From Ruminococcus flavefaciens (GTDB taxonomy: Bacteria > Bacillota > Clostridia > Oscillospirales > Ruminococcaceae), in the NCBI RefSeq assembly GCF_900116855.1, contig NZ_UETD01000003.1, forward strand, positions 186,001 to 250,000: 64,000 nucleotides of DNA, given 5' to 3'. The translations under genes were made by a program, and so were the position numbers. Shown here in pieces: positions 60,427-64,000 of this stretch (positions within the stretch are counted from its first letter, which is position 1; each line of letters opens with the position of its first letter). The notes beneath the pieces are model-generated. The model was not told the DNA's origin and ran no database searches. It saw only the letters and a program-made list of their open reading frames with translations.

Positions 60427-63400
60427 GTGAAAAAGAAGCTTCTTTCAATAATACTGGTGGCTATGCTGTCGACCAATGCCATTCCGTATACAGCTTTTGC
60501 CGAAAACGGTGAGAGCAGTAAAACGACGGCTGAGGAAGCAGCAAATGATACAGAAGACAACACAGAAGAGCCGAGTGAGGAAGAAACTCCTGAAGAAGTG
60601 ACTGAGATAGATATGTCCGAAGAAGGTAACAATATCAGGCTTGTAGCTGTTGAGCACAACGGCGATTACAGTTATAAGGACCTCAGATATGAGATATCAG
60701 AGTTAGACGGCAAGGATGTAGAGCTTGCATTTGAGTTTGATTACTCAAAGGACTCACATAACAATACAGTTGCAAAAATAAAAACTCTTACAGCAACAGG
60801 CAGTGACGCAGGCCTGTTTGAGTTCAAAAATGCAGTGGGTACACAGTGTATCGTCGAAAGGACTACACATATCGTTGATGTCAGACCGACACAGCTTAGT
60901 ATCAAGCTTGGTAAATCCATCGGCAGTGAGATAGAATGTGAAGCTGTTAATGAAAAAGCTGATATCGACGAGAATGTTAAGTATTTCTGCAAGGTGAAAA
61001 CTGCCAATAACAAACCTGATGAAGGAGAATACGAATTTGAGGGGCTGCGTACTACCCACGGTGATTACACAGCGCAGTTCGATCAGGAGTATACATTTAA
61101 GGTCGTAAGCGGAGAGCTTGAACAAAGCGTGCTCGATAAGCTGCCCAAGGGTACCGAGTCGCTGAGAGGAGTAACAACTCGTACCATAAAGGCTCCCGAC
61201 GGCTATGAGATATCAACGAAATATGATGAGAAGTTCGGTGAATCCATCACTCTTGAACTGAATGCAGAAGACAACAGTGCAGATTACTATGTCAGACAAA
61301 AAAACCATGAAACTGTATATCACTGTAAGTATAATTATGTGATCTATGCAAATACGACCGTAAGAAATCTCTGGGTCGGAGCAGGCGATGCTGAAGTCGT
61401 TGACAACGGAAAGGCTGTCACCACAAATGGCAGACCTGTTATCAAGGTGCTGCTTGAGCGCGAGGATGATACAGAGCTGAAGGATATCATACTCAAGGTC
61501 AAGAAAAACAACGACAATGATCTGACGGTCCGTCACAGTCAGCTTAATGAGAACGACGTTGATATACTGTCTATGATCACCACTACAACGACTGCTTCTG
61601 CGGCCACAACAACGACGACTGCTTCCGGCAGTTCAGCTTCTGCAACTGCCACGACTGCCTCGGGCAGCACACCTTCTGCATCCGCAGCTGCAACAGTTGT
61701 TACAGCACCTGTTCAGAATAGCGATAACGGCATTGTTTCAGTTGAGTACGAGGATAATAAATACTATTACGCAGAATTCGTTCTTCCCGAGACGGTAGCA
61801 GGCGATGCTGATGTGTATAAAAACTTCAGGCTTGAACTGTCCAACGATGATAATACCCGATCAGAGAGCCTTACCAAGGAGCTCTCCACCGATCGTGATA
61901 AAAACGGGACTCACAACAGTCTTATCGTCGATAAGAGAAAGCCTATCATCGCATCGGGAACCGAGAAGGATAACGGTGTTGCCGTAACATTCGATAATGT
62001 CAATGGCCGTATGGATTGCAGGCTTTCAGTCAACGATCTGGACAGCGGCATAAAGAGTGTCCGTTACAAGTGGGATTTTGAATCGGCTGAAACAGAACCT
62101 CACGAGGCAACAGGTACAGGTAACAGCGGCGGAAAAGAAAATCTGAAGTTCAGTTTTTCCACTAAACTGACAGATGAGCTGAAGAATAGAGAGGAATTCT
62201 ATCTTGAAATATTCGTTACTGACAATGCAGGAAACCTGAATGAGAAATATGTTCAGAAGGTAGTGTCCAAATGGGATACAGAACCTGCCGAGGTGGTCTA
62301 TGCGAGATTTCTTGATGAACACTATGCTCCTGCGGAAATAGAGATGAACGACCTCGGTAACTTCACCAACAAACCGAGAAAGCTTGCTGTTTTCATGAAG
62401 GACAAGACCGCTCAGACCTACGTTGCAGGCATCAAAAACGCCTCATTTGAAGAGAGCAGCAAAACGGTCAACGCTAAGATATATCCTCTTGCTTCTGTGA
62501 AGGATATGGAGAAATATCTCAGTAAGATCACAGTCGTAGACGGCAAAGAGGTGCTTCCCGATGATATGAGGTGGCCTCTCACAGAGGGAATAATAAACTG
62601 TCTCGATGATCCTGAGCAAATTAAAAAAATAGACGAGAAGGACCGCAGGGAAGGTCTTGCTGTTCTCATTTTTGATGTAGAGGATATCTCAAAGCTATCG
62701 AATCTGGATATGAAAGTAGATGACAGCGTCGGAAACCAGACCCTTATACATATCAATAATGCTGTTACGGGTATGATAAAGAACAGCGTTATATATGATA
62801 CCACTGTTCCGGATACCGATGTTACATTCTACGAAAACGGCAAAGCTCATAAAACAGGCACCGGGCAGGAGCAGTATGCTCCCGATGATGAGGGCAGAGT
62901 ATGGCTCAACGAGAACGATACTTCTTTTAAGCTCAGCGTAAATGACAGCAGCAGCGGCTTGAAGACCGTTTACGTTCAGAAGATCAACGATGAAACGCAT
63001 GAGGTGGTTTGTGAGGATTTCCTTGATATCAGCAAGGACGGCCACAGCAGCGAGCTCAGTGTCGCACTGCTGAAGAGCGGCGCCAAAAAGCCTGCCGAGG
63101 CACTCGATGCGGCTCTTGACGACGGCAAATACTCATACAATTTTGTCGTTACCGATAATGCGAATAATATTATCGGAAACAGATATGCCCCCGATAAAAA
63201 CCTGACATATGTTATGTATAAGGTCGGAGTATATAAAGGAAAGGTAAAAGCTTACTCCGAGCCTATCGCAGGCATCTCCATGCCCATAGACAATAAGATA
63301 TGGGCGGACAAAAAGGATAATGTCTCCGTAAAGATAAAGCTTGACGGAATATATGCAGGCAAAGCTGATCTCAGCCTCAAAGTAAACAATGTTGATGTGG

Positions 63401-64000
63401 ATTATGAATATGATGATAAAACAGGCATACTTACCGCTGAGCTTTACAGTAAAAGAGTAAAGATACCCTTTGACAACAAGCAGCAGTACAAGCTGGAGCT
63501 TACGGGTCACGACAATGCACGTCATCCCATTTCCCTTTCAGCGCAGGATGAGGAACATCCGCTGAAAAACGATACTATATATGTTGATACCCAGAACCCG
63601 TCTCTGACCAAGATACAGGTAGAGAAGGTGCCCGATATCGTAGAAGAAAAGCTGAATTTCTTCACATTCGGTGCTTTTGCAAATAATGCCGTAGTCTTAA
63701 AGGCTATCATCAATGAGCCTCATTTCGACAGCGGTCTCGACAGCGTATATATTGATTACGTTGATGAGAACGGCGTGGCTACACAGGAAAAAATGTCTCT
63801 CTGCAATCGCACGCAAGGAACATATACATACACATATATGATGCCTTTGGGCGGTCAGGCATTCTACAACGATATCAGGATAAGCGTTGTTGATAACTGC
63901 GGAAAGACAAATCTTGAGAAAGAATTCAAGATAAGCAGCGACGGAATGGACAGCAAAAACTGCGTTGTAGTTGAGCATAATGATCCTGTTATCAGCATAG
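60427..64000 (+). CDS. Large secreted surface protein (partial, continues past the window)
   Basis: The start is GTG 60427 (TTGGAGTG upstream). At least 1191 residues follow with no stop in the window. A signal peptide (MKKKLLSIILVAMLSTNAIP, cleavage near AFA) is followed by an acidic stretch (EEPSEEETPEE), beta-rich domains, a Thr/Ser/Ala linker (about 380-425) and more Ig-like repeats with DSSSGLKTVYV- and DNAGNLNE-type motifs that mark bacterial Ig/cadherin-like domains. Sec export to the cell surface is expected. Its place right after the secretion genes suggests a surface partner of the machine. No EsaA-like gene is in the window. Confidence 0.8.
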   Translation, partial: MKKKLLSIILVAMLSTNAIPYTAFAENGESSKTTAEEAANDTEDNTEEPSEEETPEEVTEIDMSEEGNNIRLVAVEHNGDYSYKDLRYEISELDGKDVELAFEFDYSKDSHNNTVAKIKTLTATGSDAGLFEFKNAVGTQCIVERTTHIVDVRPTQLSIKLGKSIGSEIECEAVNEKADIDENVKYFCKVKTANNKPDEGEYEFEGLRTTHGDYTAQFDQEYTFKVVSGELEQSVLDKLPKGTESLRGVTTRTIKAPDGYEISTKYDEKFGESITLELNAEDNSADYYVRQKNHETVYHCKYNYVIYANTTVRNLWVGAGDAEVVDNGKAVTTNGRPVIKVLLEREDDTELKDIILKVKKNNDNDLTVRHSQLNENDVDILSMITTTTTASAATTTTTASGSSASATATTASGSTPSASAAATVVTAPVQNSDNGIVSVEYEDNKYYYAEFVLPETVAGDADVYKNFRLELSNDDNTRSESLTKELSTDRDKNGTHNSLIVDKRKPIIASGTEKDNGVAVTFDNVNGRMDCRLSVNDLDSGIKSVRYKWDFESAETEPHEATGTGNSGGKENLKFSFSTKLTDELKNREEFYLEIFVTDNAGNLNEKYVQKVVSKWDTEPAEVVYARFLDEHYAPAEIEMNDLGNFTNKPRKLAVFMKDKTAQTYVAGIKNASFEESSKTVNAKIYPLASVKDMEKYLSKITVVDGKEVLPDDMRWPLTEGIINCLDDPEQIKKIDEKDRREGLAVLIFDVEDISKLSNLDMKVDDSVGNQTLIHINNAVTGMIKNSVIYDTTVPDTDVTFYENGKAHKTGTGQEQYAPDDEGRVWLNENDTSFKLSVNDSSSGLKTVYVQKINDETHEVVCEDFLDISKDGHSSELSVALLKSGAKKPAEALDAALDDGKYSYNFVVTDNANNIIGNRYAPDKNLTYVMYKVGVYKGKVKAYSEPIAGISMPIDNKIWADKKDNVSVKIKLDGIYAGKADLSLKVNNVDVDYEYDDKTGILTAELYSKRVKIPFDNKQQYKLELTGHDNARHPISLSAQDEEHPLKNDTIYVDTQNPSLTKIQVEKVPDIVEEKLNFFTFGAFANNAVVLKAIINEPHFDSGLDSVYIDYVDENGVATQEKMSLCNRTQGTYTYTYMMPLGGQAFYNDIRISVVDNCGKTNLEKEFKISSDGMDSKNCVVVEHNDPVISI

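Noticed and set aside
1-64000. tRNA and rRNA genes
   Set aside because: Apart from ssrA and its displaced fragments, I saw no tRNA- or rRNA-like sequence.

Overview
The window looks like a Clostridia chromosome of Ruminococcus type (Bacillota). The grounds are TTGACA/TATAAT promoters with 17-bp spacers, AGGAGG ribosome sites with some TTG/GTG starts, CotH-family secreted proteins, a BY-kinase/PHP-phosphatase exopolysaccharide module, a Tn916-like integrase and a Firmicutes-type ESX (type VII) secretion locus. No species can be assigned from the sequence alone.

Two parts are joined at the tmRNA gene ssrA (39561-39930, minus strand). Left of it, from about 218 to 39583, lies a composite genomic island. 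The right boundary is the intact ssrA 3' end next to an intact integrase. The left boundary (218-240) is a displaced copy of an ssrA 3' end that still has its CCA and a terminator. Two internal junctions (13427-13439 and 21070-21082) repeat the core GAGGGGAATTGAA; each has an integrase-tail remnant on its left and the same roughly 250-bp element left end on its right. I read this as three elements stacked at one attachment site.

Unit I (about 240-13426) carries cotH plus a lipoprotein gene, an S41 peptidase, a HipA-like kinase, and debris: a truncated integrase, an IS3-type fragment, a broken UDP-glucose dehydrogenase and a broken hsdR. It also has an intact Wzz/BY-kinase, a PHP phosphatase and a ribbon-helix-helix gene. 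Unit II (about 13440-21069, AT-rich, minus strand) is a polymorphic-toxin locus: a 1243-aa secreted protein with calcium-binding-type repeats, a membrane immunity candidate, and two downstream orphan toxin-tip/immunity cassettes, one of them EndoU. Unit III (about 21083-39560) carries an AT-rich ten-gene exopolysaccharide operon on the minus strand, preceded by a structured leader and a 38-codon ORF, then a plasmid-like plus-strand module (sigma-like factor, ATPase, RHH protein, Xis, integrase).

Right of ssrA (40365-64000 and beyond) is a large plus-strand type VII-like secretion locus. It starts with a coiled-coil protein and four effectors that share one roughly 110-residue helical N-terminal domain; three are followed by likely immunity genes. 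The machine genes follow: a TPR protein, three small ESX-like proteins, a repeat-rich protein, an EssC ATPase split into two genes, a true WXG100 protein, a 57-aa ORF, an EssB-like protein with an intact Ser/Thr kinase domain, a two-TM protein and a large secreted protein that runs off the window. The split EssC, the catalytically complete EssB-like kinase and the effector N-terminal family make this the most unusual system in the window.
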